DNA from: Hirudo medicinalis
Lineage: Eukaryota > Annelida > Clitellata > Hirudinida > Hirudinidae
Direction: 5' to 3'
Length of the DNA: 64,000 nucleotides
NCBI GenBank assembly: GCA_011800805.1
Contig: MPNW01000223.1
Span: forward strand, 29,950 to 93,949
Positions 23,488-35,730 of this stretch are shown one piece after another; within the stretch, counting starts at the first letter, position 1, and each line of letters begins with the position of its first letter. The notes below the pieces were generated by a model. That model did not search any database, had not been told where the DNA came from, and saw nothing but the letters and a program-made list of their open reading frames with translations. The position numbers and the translations under genes are program-made.

Positions 23488-26400
23488 ATGGAGGATACTG
23501 TGTTATATAGAGACCCAGCAGAAGTTTTTAGTCCCTTGGAATCGGACAAAGTATCAAATGTCTCATCGCTCAGCGCTTTTCTGGCAACACTGAACCAGTC
23601 TGGTTCAGGTAACACCAGGATAAGAAGGTTGAATTAAATTAAGTGTTACTTTTTAAATCATTATTTCATAATAACCCCAAAAACATACTTATACCGAAAG
23701 AGTAACTTAACAAATATGTTTAATTTCTAAATCTATCAGGTTTCTAGATGAAACTGGAAGCCTAGATGTCAATGTGGGAGACAACAATTCCTGCCGTCTG
23801 AGTGATATAAGCAGCATCTCGTACACTAATGTTACTCAGGATGACAATGAGAGTTTAGGGTGCGAGACTAATGCTTCTCTTGATAATATAATAGACAGTG
23901 CCAGTTCATGTAGAAGCGATGAAGAATCTCCTTATGAGCTGGACCACGATGAGGCTGATTATGGTCTAGATTCAAGTGGCTATTTTGGAAATCAGGATCT
24001 TTTCCCTGAAAAGCCCATGAAAGTTGACAAATCTAGCATGACTAATCTGGCCCCTTCAGATGATGATATAAAAAATTTTATGAGCACAACTGACTCACAT
24101 GATCGCAACTCAGGGTTTTCTGCTGAAATAAACAGAGATTCAATAAAGCCTCGAAAAATTATGGATGAATCACCTGGTGCAGAAATTAAGGAGACAAACA
24201 TAAGCCCCAAAGCTGAGAAGCGTTCGAATCAAAATTTCGGCGACACTTCAAATACGGACAGCTGCTTGAGATCTCCGAGTTTTTTGCACGCTTCTAGTGA
24301 CGACGAATCCAGTTCAGAATTGAAGGATATATTTGTAAACAAGGATTTCAGCAACAAAATTGAATTGAAGTTAAATGGCATGATCGGAACAAAGTCAGCC
24401 ATAAGTAACTGTAAGGGCTCAAAAGTAATGTTGGAGTTTTATTGCAGCAAAAATGTTGATAAAGAACGAACTGACAAGTTATCTGAAATGAAAGATGGTC
24501 TCAAAGTTAATAAAAATACTTCAAGAAATGGCTGCTCAGATTTCGATATGTTAGAAAATAATCTAGGATATAAAGATTTAATAGATCTAAGCAAACCACA
24601 AAAGGAATCCGAGGTGACGGTGGATATGTCTCTCGCTAAGCCGAGCGTGATCACAAAGAGCCATGATGAAGTTAAAAAGGTGAGAATACCTTCAAGAATT
24701 AGACCCTCTCCTGGGTTGGCCAAGCGAATCGAAGAATCCAGGGCAGAATCCACAATGCAAGATTCAAAACCCTCCACCAAATTTACACCAGCATCCACTA
24801 CTGATGGATTGTCAACCAATGATAAGAGATTGCTAGTTTTGGCAAAGAATGAAGAAACAAACTCACAAAGTGCTGATAGCTCTGAACCTAAAACTGAAGA
24901 AAAGAAATCTTGTCCAGCCAAAGCCTTAGACTTTTGCAACGAAGACATTGAATCGAGCCTCAACGAGATCAGGTCTATTCTATATGGTTCGAGAATTGGA
25001 TTGGCAAAGTTGAGCGGCCATGCCATAAATTTAAATCAAAGTATTAACAGCCATGCCATGACAAAGATGCAAACTTCTTCCAATAATTTGATTGACAGCT
25101 CCATTCAGTTGGCTGACAAAGATTTGTGCACGAATAATGTTAAGCACTCTAGTTCATGTGAGGTACTTAGAGATTTGTCTGAGAGAAAGATTTTCACCAA
25201 TGAGGAGGAGTATGCCAAACCCAAGGACAACCCAAGTGATAGTCAGCCAGCCAAGGCAGAGATGTCAGTGATCGATGAATTGCTTGAAGAGCTGAGAATG
25301 AGTGAACCCAATTATGTTGAAGATCAAGGTGCTCCGCAAATAAACTCTCCCAGTGTCGAGATGAAGACTGACTTCAAATACAAACTCATTGACAGTCATT
25401 CAGAGAGGACTTACATTGTCAATCTCTCAGTCCCTTATACAGTGGAGAAGAAGACATTTTCTCTCTCACCAGAAGCCACTGATTGTGATAGCATTGATGC
25501 CTCTAGCATCATTTCAGAAGAGGGGAAGACATCGCCCAGTGCCATGCCGGTGGTTGAGGATGGACTCTCGAGCGAGGATGAAGGCCGGGACGGACTGAAT
25601 GAATTTCCCAGAGGGAGTAAAGCCAGGAAATCTTACATGAACAGTGTCAGGGCCGAGCACATCCCTAGGGTTTTAAAACACGAGGATAAGTTTTTCCAGA
25701 CCTCCTCCTCTGGATCGGTGTCCAATGTGTCCATTTCATCCTCTCACTCAAAACAAAATGGTTTTCCTGTTCAAATGAAACTTTCAGAAAAACAAGCCCC
25801 AAAAAAAGACATTAAGCCTAAGGTGAAGGAAAATTCAACTGAACCCTTACCTGCTCATCTTGATAAGTTTGTTCTGTTTTATTTTGGCTTTGTGGCATGA
25901 TTGAATGCTTGGTGTGTGAGTGTTGTCTTATCTGGGAATACATTGAGATTGACGTTTGTATGCATAGTTGTCAATTAACCCATCAACCAAAAATATGTTG
26001 ATTTAACTTAATGTTGTTTTTAACTTAATAATTCTGATATTTTGATGTACTATTCATAAAAATGGCAAGAAAATTGCACATATGAAATGAAAATTTTATT
26101 TGAACTTGATCAAGAGTTGTATGAATAATCATTCTTTTTAAACTTTTTTTTGTTAGTATTAAGGTCCAAGTGGATGTTAAGGTGAAGCCTGAGAGACAAG
26201 GTAAGTGAATAGTCATGTTCACTTTATTATGGCATTGAAGTTATCAGTTTGTCAAAACATTTTCTTTTTGCTTTCAGATTTGTTTGGATTTTTGGTTTCT
26301 GTTCAAGTAACTAATTTGTTTCCAAATTTCTATTCTAATATGATTTTCATTCGATTTGTTTTTGTTTTTAAAAAGTTCTATTTAGCTAAAAAAAAATAAG

Positions 26401-29077
26401 CTAAAACACTCGTTGGACACATAGTTAAAGTTGTTGACTTTGCTTATCTCTTAAATAGAAACTGAGAGAAATTCAGACGGCCAAGATATCATAGAGATGA
26501 AGAAGATGTCCGAAATAGCTTTGTTTCAGTCATCAACTAAAAGTTCCACCCAAAAGTCCCAAACAGGAATGAACTATCTAAGAATTGGAGAAGAAGATGA
26601 TAAAATGTCACAGAAGACTGATCAGGATCTAGGGAGAAGTGACAGTTTTGAGGGCAGGCAGCACCCAAAACTCAATCATCCTGTCAGGGACCTCGCTCAA
26701 GAGGCACCTGAAGAGGGATTGAACAAGATGAATAAAGGTGTCCCTCTGCAGGATTTAAAACCAGCTCAAGATGACACAACTTCGGAGAAGAAACTCGGTG
26801 ATGCTGCAGCTGCAAAAACTCCGAATGTAAGTGGAACCGAGGTGTCGATGTTTTTTGTCCCATGGTTCTGTTTGTAAATCTTTCCAGATGTAAGAAAAAT
26901 GATGGTGACAACAAGACATTTAATAACGAAATTTATTTTTCAGGATGACAAAACAAGAACAAAAAATTACGATAACGAAAGAGAATCATGTACGGATTAA
27001 AAATTCCTTTTTAAAGATCATCAATAAATTTGAAATATATCATGGTTGGTTTCTTCCAGTTCTCATTGAGGGAGTCCTGTTTCGTGCCCAGTACCTCGGC
27101 TCAACCCAGCTCGTTTCTGAGGGCCAACCCTCGAAGGCAACAAGATTAATGCAAGCCCAGGAAGCAATAAACAGAATTAAGGTTATATTTGCTGCTTTTG
27201 CAAATTTGAGCCAAATAAAAATAATAATAATAAATGTTCATAATGAATAAATAATAAGTGAAGGTTTTGTTTGACATTTTTTGATGGTTTTTAACAGTTT
27301 TTGGGATTTAAATGTAATCGAATTTTTGAATTAATTTATTATTTCCGTAATATTTATGATTTAATGCTCTTTATTAATCGGACCTTAGTATTTAATATTT
27401 ACCTAACGAAAGGATCCGACATTGAAAGGAAACCCACGTCCCAGTACCCTCGTGGATCTGTTCGTCTCGGTGGAAAAAATTATGGTGCTCAATACAGACC
27501 TTCAAGTATTAATTAATTTAGTGTCATCACTAATCAAGTTATTCTCATTTAAAATAAACACTGTCATTTGCAATTAGGAAATCATGATGGATCATGCACT
27601 GCGAACCATCTCATACATAGCTGACATAGGAGACGTCCTCGTCGTCATGGCTCGAAGGGGGTCGATGAACAACAGCAACAGTCCAGGTGTCGGAGAACCC
27701 GCTGGTCAGGATCAAGCAACCTCGACGTCCACCATTGGGCACAACCAGGCCAAAATCTGCTGCCATGTCTTTGAATCCGATGAGGTTATTATTTTGAAAA
27801 TTCTTGTTTACAATATTTTTCTCTTATTTTGGGGATTTCCACTTGATCACTTAGGCCCAGTTGATTGCACAGTCTATCAGCCAAGCATTCCAGGTTGCTT
27901 ACATAGAATTCCTGAAGGCCAACGGGATCAATGATCCCGATCTGATCAAGGAGATGGATTATCAGGATGTCCTGAGTCAGCAAGAAATCTTTGGAGAGGA
28001 GTTGTTTTTATTCTCAAACAGGGACATGCAAAAAGAGGTTGAATTTAAATTTAATTGTATTAGAATATATTTTTTTAAATTGTTCCTTTGTAAACATCAT
28101 CCAAATAAATTGTATAATTTGAGGTCTTGGTACCAAAATCAAAAGGAGAGCCCCTAGGGATGGTGATTGTTGAATCAGGTTGGGGAAGTATGGTTCCAAC
28201 TGTGGTTCTGGCCAACATGGCTCCAGGTGGAGCTGCTGCCAGGTGTGGTCAGCTGAACATCGGGGATCAAATAATCTCTGTCAATGGGATCAGCTTAGTG
28301 GGCTTGCCCTTATCAACTTGCCAGGCACATTTGAAGGTCATATTTTTATTTTATTTCAATAAATGGTTTCGCATCATCTCTTACTGGTTAGTTGATTGTG
28401 GAATTTACTGTCTTTCAGGCTTCGAGAAATGAAATTTTGGCCCGTTTCATGGTTGTTTCTTGCACTCCTGTAGTTGAAGTCCTGGTGAAGAGACCGGACA
28501 TTAAGTACCAGCTCGGATTCAGTGTCCAGAACGGAGTGGTTATTATCATGAAATATTGAATTTTTTTTTAAATGGAGAAGTAACTGGGTTGAATTGAAAT
28601 GCCCAATTCGTAGCTAACTGAAGATTGGGACTTAGAATTACTGTGTAAAATTTTAATTATTTGTTTAAAGTGTAGAAATATTATTTCAACAGATATGCAG
28701 TTTGTTGAGGGGTGGAATAGCAGAGAGAGGAGGAGTCAGAGTTGGTCACAGGATCATTGAAATCAACGGAAACAGTGTCGTTGCAGTGCCCCACGACAAG
28801 ATTGTATCCATGTTGGCGTCATCTGTTGGTGAGGTGAGTAAGTTCTGTAAGTAATTCCAGCAATTGATTTATGCTGCTTTTGAGGCTTTGGAAAGTGGCT
28901 TGATATAGCTTTTGACCTTTTGTAGTTGAATGATTCTATATGATTGGAGGAACTTCTGTAGAAATGAATTGTCTCTGGTTGTTGACTTGTCTGTCACACT
29001 TTCAGATCCACATGAAAACCATGCAAACCTCCATTTATCGCCTACTCACTGGTCAGGACACTCCTCATTACATTTGA
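23488..29077 (+). CDS. APBA: Mint/X11 family adaptor (APBA, lin-10-like)
   Basis: Thirteen phased exons: 23488-23608, 23748-25866, 26157-26200, 26459-26826, 26944-26989, 27060-27181, 27413-27505, 27578-27784, 27855-28037, 28124-28336, 28419-28538, 28693-28833 and 29006-29077, encoding 1282 residues (human APBA1 837). Residues about 900-1085 form the PTB domain ([73 protein letters not shown]), which binds NPxY motifs such as that of the amyloid precursor. Two PDZ domains follow, about 1102-1185 ([32 protein letters not shown]) and 1190-1270 ([32 protein letters not shown]). The protein ends HYI, as the family does. The N-terminal 900 residues, mostly in the 2.1-kb exon 2, are Ser/Asp/Glu/Lys-rich and predicted disordered; I see no clear Munc18- or CASK-binding motif. 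Mints act at synapses and the Golgi in trafficking and exocytosis. Confidence 0.95.
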
Positions 29078-30720
29078 TTGATTTGATACGTTCCCGATGC
29101 TTTGTGGCTCTAGAAAGGAGAAACGATGATTCAATCCACTTTGGTCAGAAAGGTTCACCCAAGTATTGTTTACGTTCATCAAGACAGCAAACGTTTGTTT
29201 TTCTAATGCTCTCATGCGAATTGCTGTGCATAGCCATTTGTTACTTTTGTCACATGCTTAAGGTGAGCTACTTTTTGATGTGCAGTCCGACGTTAGGGAC
29301 TCGGGATGCATTTGTGTGTGGAATGCCTGCGTTTTCGTATGCAATCTAGTTTTGCTTTTTGCATATCTTTTCTGCATGTTCACTGACCACTAGTTCGACG
29401 TCCTACTCTTCACTCTTTATCAAAGGATCCGTTCAATTAACGATATTTTGCTTCCATAAATACTAAAAATTGAATGCAAATGTGCTTTTGGCATCGCGAG
29501 GTTGTAATATGCTATTTGTCATAAGGTCACAAGGTCAGGGCGTTTACTTTGAGTGGAATACTGTCTTAAGCATTTGCATTTTTTCTGTGACTAAGCTTTC
29601 TGGCCTTCGACTATGTTGTCATGGCGACCTTTCAATGGAAATAAATGTGAAGTTCGTTAGTCTACGGGAATTTGGGAAATTGGCACTGGTTATCAGGAGC
29701 CGTGTCAAAGATTATGAAGCGTGGCATGGCGTTTTGGCAGAAGGTTGAGAAATGGCAGAGGCATTTCATTATATCGTTCCTGGGCAGCCCAAAGTGCCTC
29801 AAACCCCAATTTTTTTTATTTGTTGTTTGCTGTTATGCTATATACTCATGGTTTCATCAACCATCCAAGATAACTTGAGCTAATGATAGTAATAATCAAC
29901 AATTTGACTGTAGTGGCTTGTGTCCAAACAGTTTCGAGGCCGCTTCGGATCGATGGCTTTCCCTGATTTCTTTGGTGAATGCATAACCAATGGAGATAAG
30001 ATCGTCATATTTACTTTTGCAGTGGTCTATCTGGATAAACTCTATCCAGTTCGTTTCGTTGGGTGTAGCAGCCGTAAATATCAGTTATTTCACCCTAGGA
30101 ATTTTTAAGAAGAATTCAGTAAAGGGATTGTTAAAAATTATGAGGAATATTTAAGAAGTAAATTATGTACGCAATTTTTTCCGGAGTTCGGAAATTACAT
30201 GCTTTGGGAGATTTGAAACACTGAGGGGCCATTGTGCCATTTCAGTTAAAACACACCTTTTCTTCCTGTTCGTCTTATTCCACATCATATGCATATGTAT
30301 TTTTTTGTGAAATGTTGTTTGAAAATGTTTCTATAATTACCCAGAAACGCAATAGTTAAATCGTAAAAGCTTTTCTAAAGATCACCCCAATGACTGTCGT
30401 CATACATACGTGTTCCAGGAATGGAACTTTCTTCGAATGAATAGACGAATATGTATTTATAGCCTATTTCTAAAGTTCAAGCTGCTTGGCTCAAACTGGG
30501 TGTTGTATTACTCAGCATAACTAGGAGAGCTTACGAATTAATTGGAACGGTAACAGCAGAGCTATTCATAGGCAACTGCATCTATAAGGACTACCACGAA
30601 GGATTAAAGCCTTCTTCGATGACATTTATGCATTTTCTGACTGGGAGGTGCCTCAAAATCTCTCGCTTTCTGCACAAATTACGAACTGGAGAGTGAAAAA
30701 TATTAACATTCAACAAAAAC
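29078..30720. other. Intergenic region APBA/DAPK1-like
   Basis: This contains the APBA 3' UTR and the upstream region of the next gene. ORFs at 29470-29748, 29672-29878 and 29920-30108 (+) are short, overlap in different frames and show no domains. There is no kinase-like exon here, which matters for the next gene. Confidence 0.55.
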
Positions 30721-32059
30721 ATGGCGAATGATGGCCATTCCGTCACGATCGAAATGGATGACATCAAAGTTGAAGATGTCGAAGAGCCTTCAAAGGACAT
30801 CGAACAGGTGAGTTAATGAATGAGCCAGAAGTTTTAACAGGTAATTATGCCAAAGTGTTTTGTTCTCACAGGACCAAGACGAAACCAATCTGGAAAGTTC
30901 GGTGACAGCACTAACTGACCCTAAAGAGGAGAGTGGAGATGGAAAGGTCGCTTTGTCAAACGAGGTTGAAATGAATTTAGGATTGTTTACTTTATAGCTT
31001 CTTGCATTTATCTATTCATTTGTTTGGAGAATGTAAAGCAATTTATTAATTCAAAAAATCAACTCAAAAATAAGCCAAAGTCGCATGAAATTACTAAATC
31101 GTCTTTGGGAAATGCGTCTCTTTTTATGATACAAATCCAATAGATTCCCCCCCCCCCCCCCTTCTATTATCAGTACTGATCCAGCCAGTTTTCATTCTAC
31201 CCTCAAAACTTTTCTATTTAGGGGAATATCTACCCCCAATATTGAAGTGGTCTGGAAGTCCCTTTGGACATATGCCATTATAATCAAACTCTGTTTCATT
31301 ATCATTATGTCCGTTTCATGGACTTAGAGATTTTCGCTGAAAAGACTTACACTTTCACTCATCGCTCAATCGAGGAATTTTAGGAAGCGATTTCAAAATA
31401 TCAAATTATATTTGATATTAATTTTTTATTAGTATTTAATATTTCATTTTAAATAATCTAGGAAAAGGAAGTTTTCCAGGTCGTGGTAAATGGAGATCTA
31501 AAAGCGCTCAAAAAAATTAAGGACAATCTTGGCACTCTGCCCGTAAAGAACGAGGTAACAAATTTTGATGAAACGATTGGGTTTTTTTGTGAAAGGTGAG
31601 TGGTGTCAGACTTATTTTTCATTGCTCAATTCGATTACATGCTTAAAGGAAGGAAACCCATTGATACATTATGCCGTGAAATCAGGAAGAATTGACATCA
31701 TTGCATTTTTAATAGAAGAAAAGATGGATATCAACTCCACAAATCCAGTAATGCATTTGAAAATCTTCCATCGAATTTAGCTTTTATCGAATTACAGAAT
31801 TGATTCTTCCAACATCTCAGAATGGCACCAGTCCTCTACATTTGGCTGCATTCTCAGGACTCAACGAAATTATAGAGCTATTGTTTTACCAAGGCGCAGA
31901 CCTAAACCATCAGGATTCAGTGAGCGAGACAAATACAAATGTGTGAATGCAGAACCAGGGTAAGATTCTTCGAATGTAGATAAATAAGAAGAGTGAGAAG
32001 GACATCAGGACAACGAGAATGAAAATCAAATGCAGCAGGANCTATCGATGTTTATCATA

Positions 32060-32130
<71 letters not shown>

Positions 32131-35100
32131 CATTATTATTATTATCATCATAGTTATTATTACTAACCTACAGTAATGATTATTCCAGAGCGGAAATACT
32201 GCCCTTCATTTTGCCTGTCAGTTCAACCACCCCGAAGCAAGCATGATGCTTGTTAATTCTGGAGCGAAATTGGATGTCATTAATAGCGTAATTTTCTTAT
32301 GCTGTCATTAAAAAAAAATAACTTTAAATACTTTTAAGAGTTAAATTAATCAATTACTGTGAATTACTATTTAAGTACATTTGTTGAAATAATTTTAAAC
32401 TCAGACTTTAGTCGACTGATACCAATATTTCATATGATTTTAAATGTGTTTTGTATTTATAGATTGGTGACATTCCCTTACATGGTGCATGTCGCCACAA
32501 CATGCTTCCTGTGGTTGTTTTGATGTGCGAGTTAGGATGTCCCATCAATAATGGCAATGGGGTCAGGATTCATTACTATCAAACTTTTATTATTTTCTTG
32601 GAGCTAGCATTTTATTTTAACAATCCTTACTCATCTTTAGCGTGGCGAGACACCCCTTCACCTGGCTGCTAAAGGCGGAAACTGTGAGATTGTCAGGACA
32701 CTTTTACTCCATGGAGCCAAACTAGACAGAACTGACATGGTACATAAAAATTATTTTATATTCTTTAATTTGGAATATCAAGGTAATGTTATTTGATTGA
32801 CTTGCCGAATTAATTATTAGCTCAAAATATTAAATATCTAAAATTGTACAAGTGAATTTTGGAATTATTTATTTTTAGGATGGTAATACAGCTGAAAACT
32901 TGGCCAAAGATCCTGAAGTTTTAAATCTCTTTAGCCTTTATAATCAGGTTGCTAATTGGTAATTAATGGCACCAGGAATCTATCGCTTACTAATCCTTGA
33001 TTTTTTTCTTTTTGGTCGTAAAGGTCATGCAATCAAGTTCTCCGAACAGAAAATTTGAAATGAGGAAGCAATTGGCTTCCAGCGACAAACCAATTTCCAG
33101 ACTGAAAATAGCTGTACTTGGTGATTCAGGAGTGGGAAAGACAACTTTCGTCGAATCTCTGAAATGTGGATTTTTGAAAAGTTTCTTCTGGTCGAGCTAT
33201 TACACCATAAGCAAAGCCACTAAAGCGCCCAAAGGTATATTTTAAATTGTAAATTGTCCATTTATTCCGCGTTTTTCAGATTCGTAACTTAACGATTTGG
33301 TAAATTAATGTTATTTTCACCTTCAGAATCCGTCAATAAGTCTGCGACTTACACCAAAGGAGTTAGCATCCAGAACACCAACATATCAGGTTGATTTGTG
33401 TGACTTTTTTGTGTGAATTGAATTTTCTAACTAATTCAAGTGATGTGATTGGTTCCATTTTCTTCGACACTTGAAGTAAATGATTTCACATTTAGTATAA
33501 ATGGTTTTATAATTATGAGAATACAATCAAGGCATATTTATTTTGTGCTTGCATTATTTTACAATTGCTAGCTAAATTGCGAGTATGCGCATTAATTTTT
33601 CCTTGCAAATGTTCTCATTCCATCAAATAAACGCAGAGATCGGAGATGTGACAATTTACGACTACTCGGGCTCTGAGTCCTATCGTGACCAGTTCAGTTT
33701 ATTCCTTGGTGACTCCAGCACCATCCATGTCATTGTGACAAGCATGGACGATCCCAGTGAAACGAGATTCAAACAAATCGACTTCTGGCTGGAATTTATC
33801 AGAATCAGAATGATCCCTAAGGAGCCCATAGGTGGCTTATTAATATCTGGATAATAAAATTGAATAATGACGAGTATATTTTATAATTTCAGGATTTGCT
33901 GGTTGCAATATGTGGGCACCGAACGTCTTTATAGTTGCGACGAACGCCGATGAAAATAATTCCAACAAAAATATAAAAGGAGAATGGATTCTAAAAGATG
34001 AGCAGAATATTTTGAGTCCTCTGCTCACTAAATACGAGAAGGACATAATCATAAACCAGCCCGTCTTTGTTCTGGACGCTCAGCTGCCGAATTCTCTCGA
34101 GATGAAAGAATTCAAGAAAATTCTTTTAAAATTAAAAACCTACATGCAAAATGTGAGTTTCTAGAAAGATTTATAAATAAAATTACTTCTAAAAGGTAAT
34201 TCAGATTTCAAATTTAAGTAATATGCACAAGTATAATAGTATTATAAATAGCTGTCAGTTGGTGGAAAAATCACAGTTCAACACTCAATATTTTTTATTC
34301 AGTTTCTTCCAACGCAAATGGGTTGTCTCGAGCAGACATATCTCGAGCTTCCAGGTCTCAGAAACAGTCTCTCCGCCTTTCCAGTGATCGGATTTAAAGA
34401 TTTTTCAGACTTTGTCAGGCAGAAAGTCAATTTGTTGGCTTCAGATGAAAATATCAAAGAACTCATAGTTCAACTACAACTCATGGGGGAGGTATAAGTG
34501 TTTTAAAAAGTTAATTCGATGATTATGTGTTAATTGTTTCTAAATTACGAATGTAATTAATTAATGTCGTTAATTCAATTGTAGATAATATGCTATGGAA
34601 TAAATCCGGACGAAGTCCTGGTTTTGAATCCTGCGTGGCTTGGAAGTGAAGTAATTGGGAAACTGTTCTCGCCCGAAACAATCCAAGATTACAAGACTTG
34701 GACAGGATTCGTCTCTGAATCATTCTTGAGAAATGTTTTCCAGAAATTTGATTTCGTCAAAATTATGAATCTCTTGAAAGCTTTAAACATCAGCTTCGAA
34801 AGAACAATTAATAATAACTCAAAGGAATATTACATCCATGCATTCAACAAAGTCGATTTTGATAAGGTTTGTGCCGATTGGCCAGAAACTAGAAAGTCTG
34901 CAGCTTTGAGAAGCGCAGTTCGTTTGGCCACAGTTGATCCGGTCAAAGATCAACTCGTTTATGTCTTCCCGCACATCATTTCCGCCCTTCACGTTGTGTT
35001 CATTGATGAAAAGTGTGAGTTCAGTCAGTGGAAGAACGCATGTAGAGTTTTTCAAGACGGAAAAACAGCTATTGTAACAATTGACAACAATAAAGGAAAT

Positions 35101-35730
35101 GTGACAATCATGTGTCACTCTAGTACTGACGATTCGTCCAAATTGTTCTCTTTTTCGGAAACCATCTGTGCTATCATTTACAACTCAGCTGATCAACAAT
35201 GTCCTGGATTGTTCTTACAAAGAATGCCCGCTTATTGGGCCGACTGCACAAATGCTGTACATCCTCCAAACTTTTATGAACCATCGAAAATCCTATCACA
35301 ACAATTGGAATCCCTTTATTCCGATGTTCAGCTGAATGACAGCGTCGAACCTGAAAGATTGATGGATGTTTTGGCTTTTGGTTCGGAAGAAGGATTTAAA
35401 AAAATGGTTATCAGCACTGAAGCTCACGTGAGTTGTCTGTCATACTATGCCAAATGTCAGCTAGCCTGGTATCTTGACAAAAATTTGGAAGTCTGCAAGC
35501 ATCTGGCTCAATATCTAAAGATCGATGAAGAAGCGGTTCCAATTATACCTGGATCTGTGAGCATTTTCGACAGGATGTTGATCTATTGGAGTACCGACGA
35601 ATCCTTGACCATAAGAAAATTATCTGAAGCTCTGGAATCGTGTGGAGCCAAAGAAGCACATCAAATTCTTATTAAACTCACGCCGATATTCGTTTATTTG
35701 CCCACTGTCACTGTCGTTGAAGAAAGCTAA
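30721..35730 (+). CDS. DAPK1-like ankyrin-Roc-COR protein lacking a kinase domain
   Basis: Fifteen phased exons: 30721-30807, 30872-30964, 31462-31554, 31649-31747, 31821-31919, 32189-32287, 32463-32561, 32641-32739, 32879-32947, 33024-33234, 33327-33389, 33637-33831, 33893-34152, 34303-34491 and 34585-35730, 966 residues. Residues 1-60 are acidic and low in complexity. Ankyrin repeats cover about 61-280 (GNPLIHYAVKSG, GTSPLHLAAFSG, GNTALHFACQ, GDIPLHGACRH, GETPLHLAAKGG). A Roc GTPase follows: P-loop GDSGVGKT at 312-319, DYSG at 379-382, TNAD at 452-455. The stretch VESLKCGFLKS right after the P-loop is diagnostic of death-associated protein kinase 1. A COR region starts near VLVLNPAWLGSEVIGKLFS, and the last 130 residues resemble the DAPK1 death-domain region. 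DAPK1 has a calmodulin-regulated kinase before the ankyrins; here a start ATG (30721) and acidic leader replace it, and the APBA gene lies directly upstream. The partner or effector is unknown. Confidence 0.85.
31147..31161. repeat. C15 homopolymer
   Basis: Fifteen consecutive C residues in intron 2 of the DAPK1-like gene. Its true length is uncertain, given the homopolymer frameshifts seen elsewhere in the window. Confidence 0.85.
32061..32162. repeat. ATT microsatellite beside an ambiguous base
   Basis: About 30 att/tta units with a few cat interruptions in intron 5 of the DAPK1-like gene. The only undetermined base in the window (n at 32041) lies 20 bp before it, suggesting the assembler struggled here. 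Confidence 0.95.

Noticed and set aside
24439..25026. 195-codon ORF on the minus strand
   Set aside because: It is fully antisense to APBA exon 2, whose frame continues into confirmed PTB and PDZ exons; low-complexity sequence readily leaves the opposite strand open.
29470..29878. Overlapping plus-strand ORFs after APBA
   Set aside because: They occupy different frames of the same DNA, show no motif, and follow the confirmed APBA stop; best read as 3' UTR or intergenic.
32061..32162. Repeated units considered as a CRISPR array
   Set aside because: It is a simple trinucleotide microsatellite without spacers, inside an animal gene intron.
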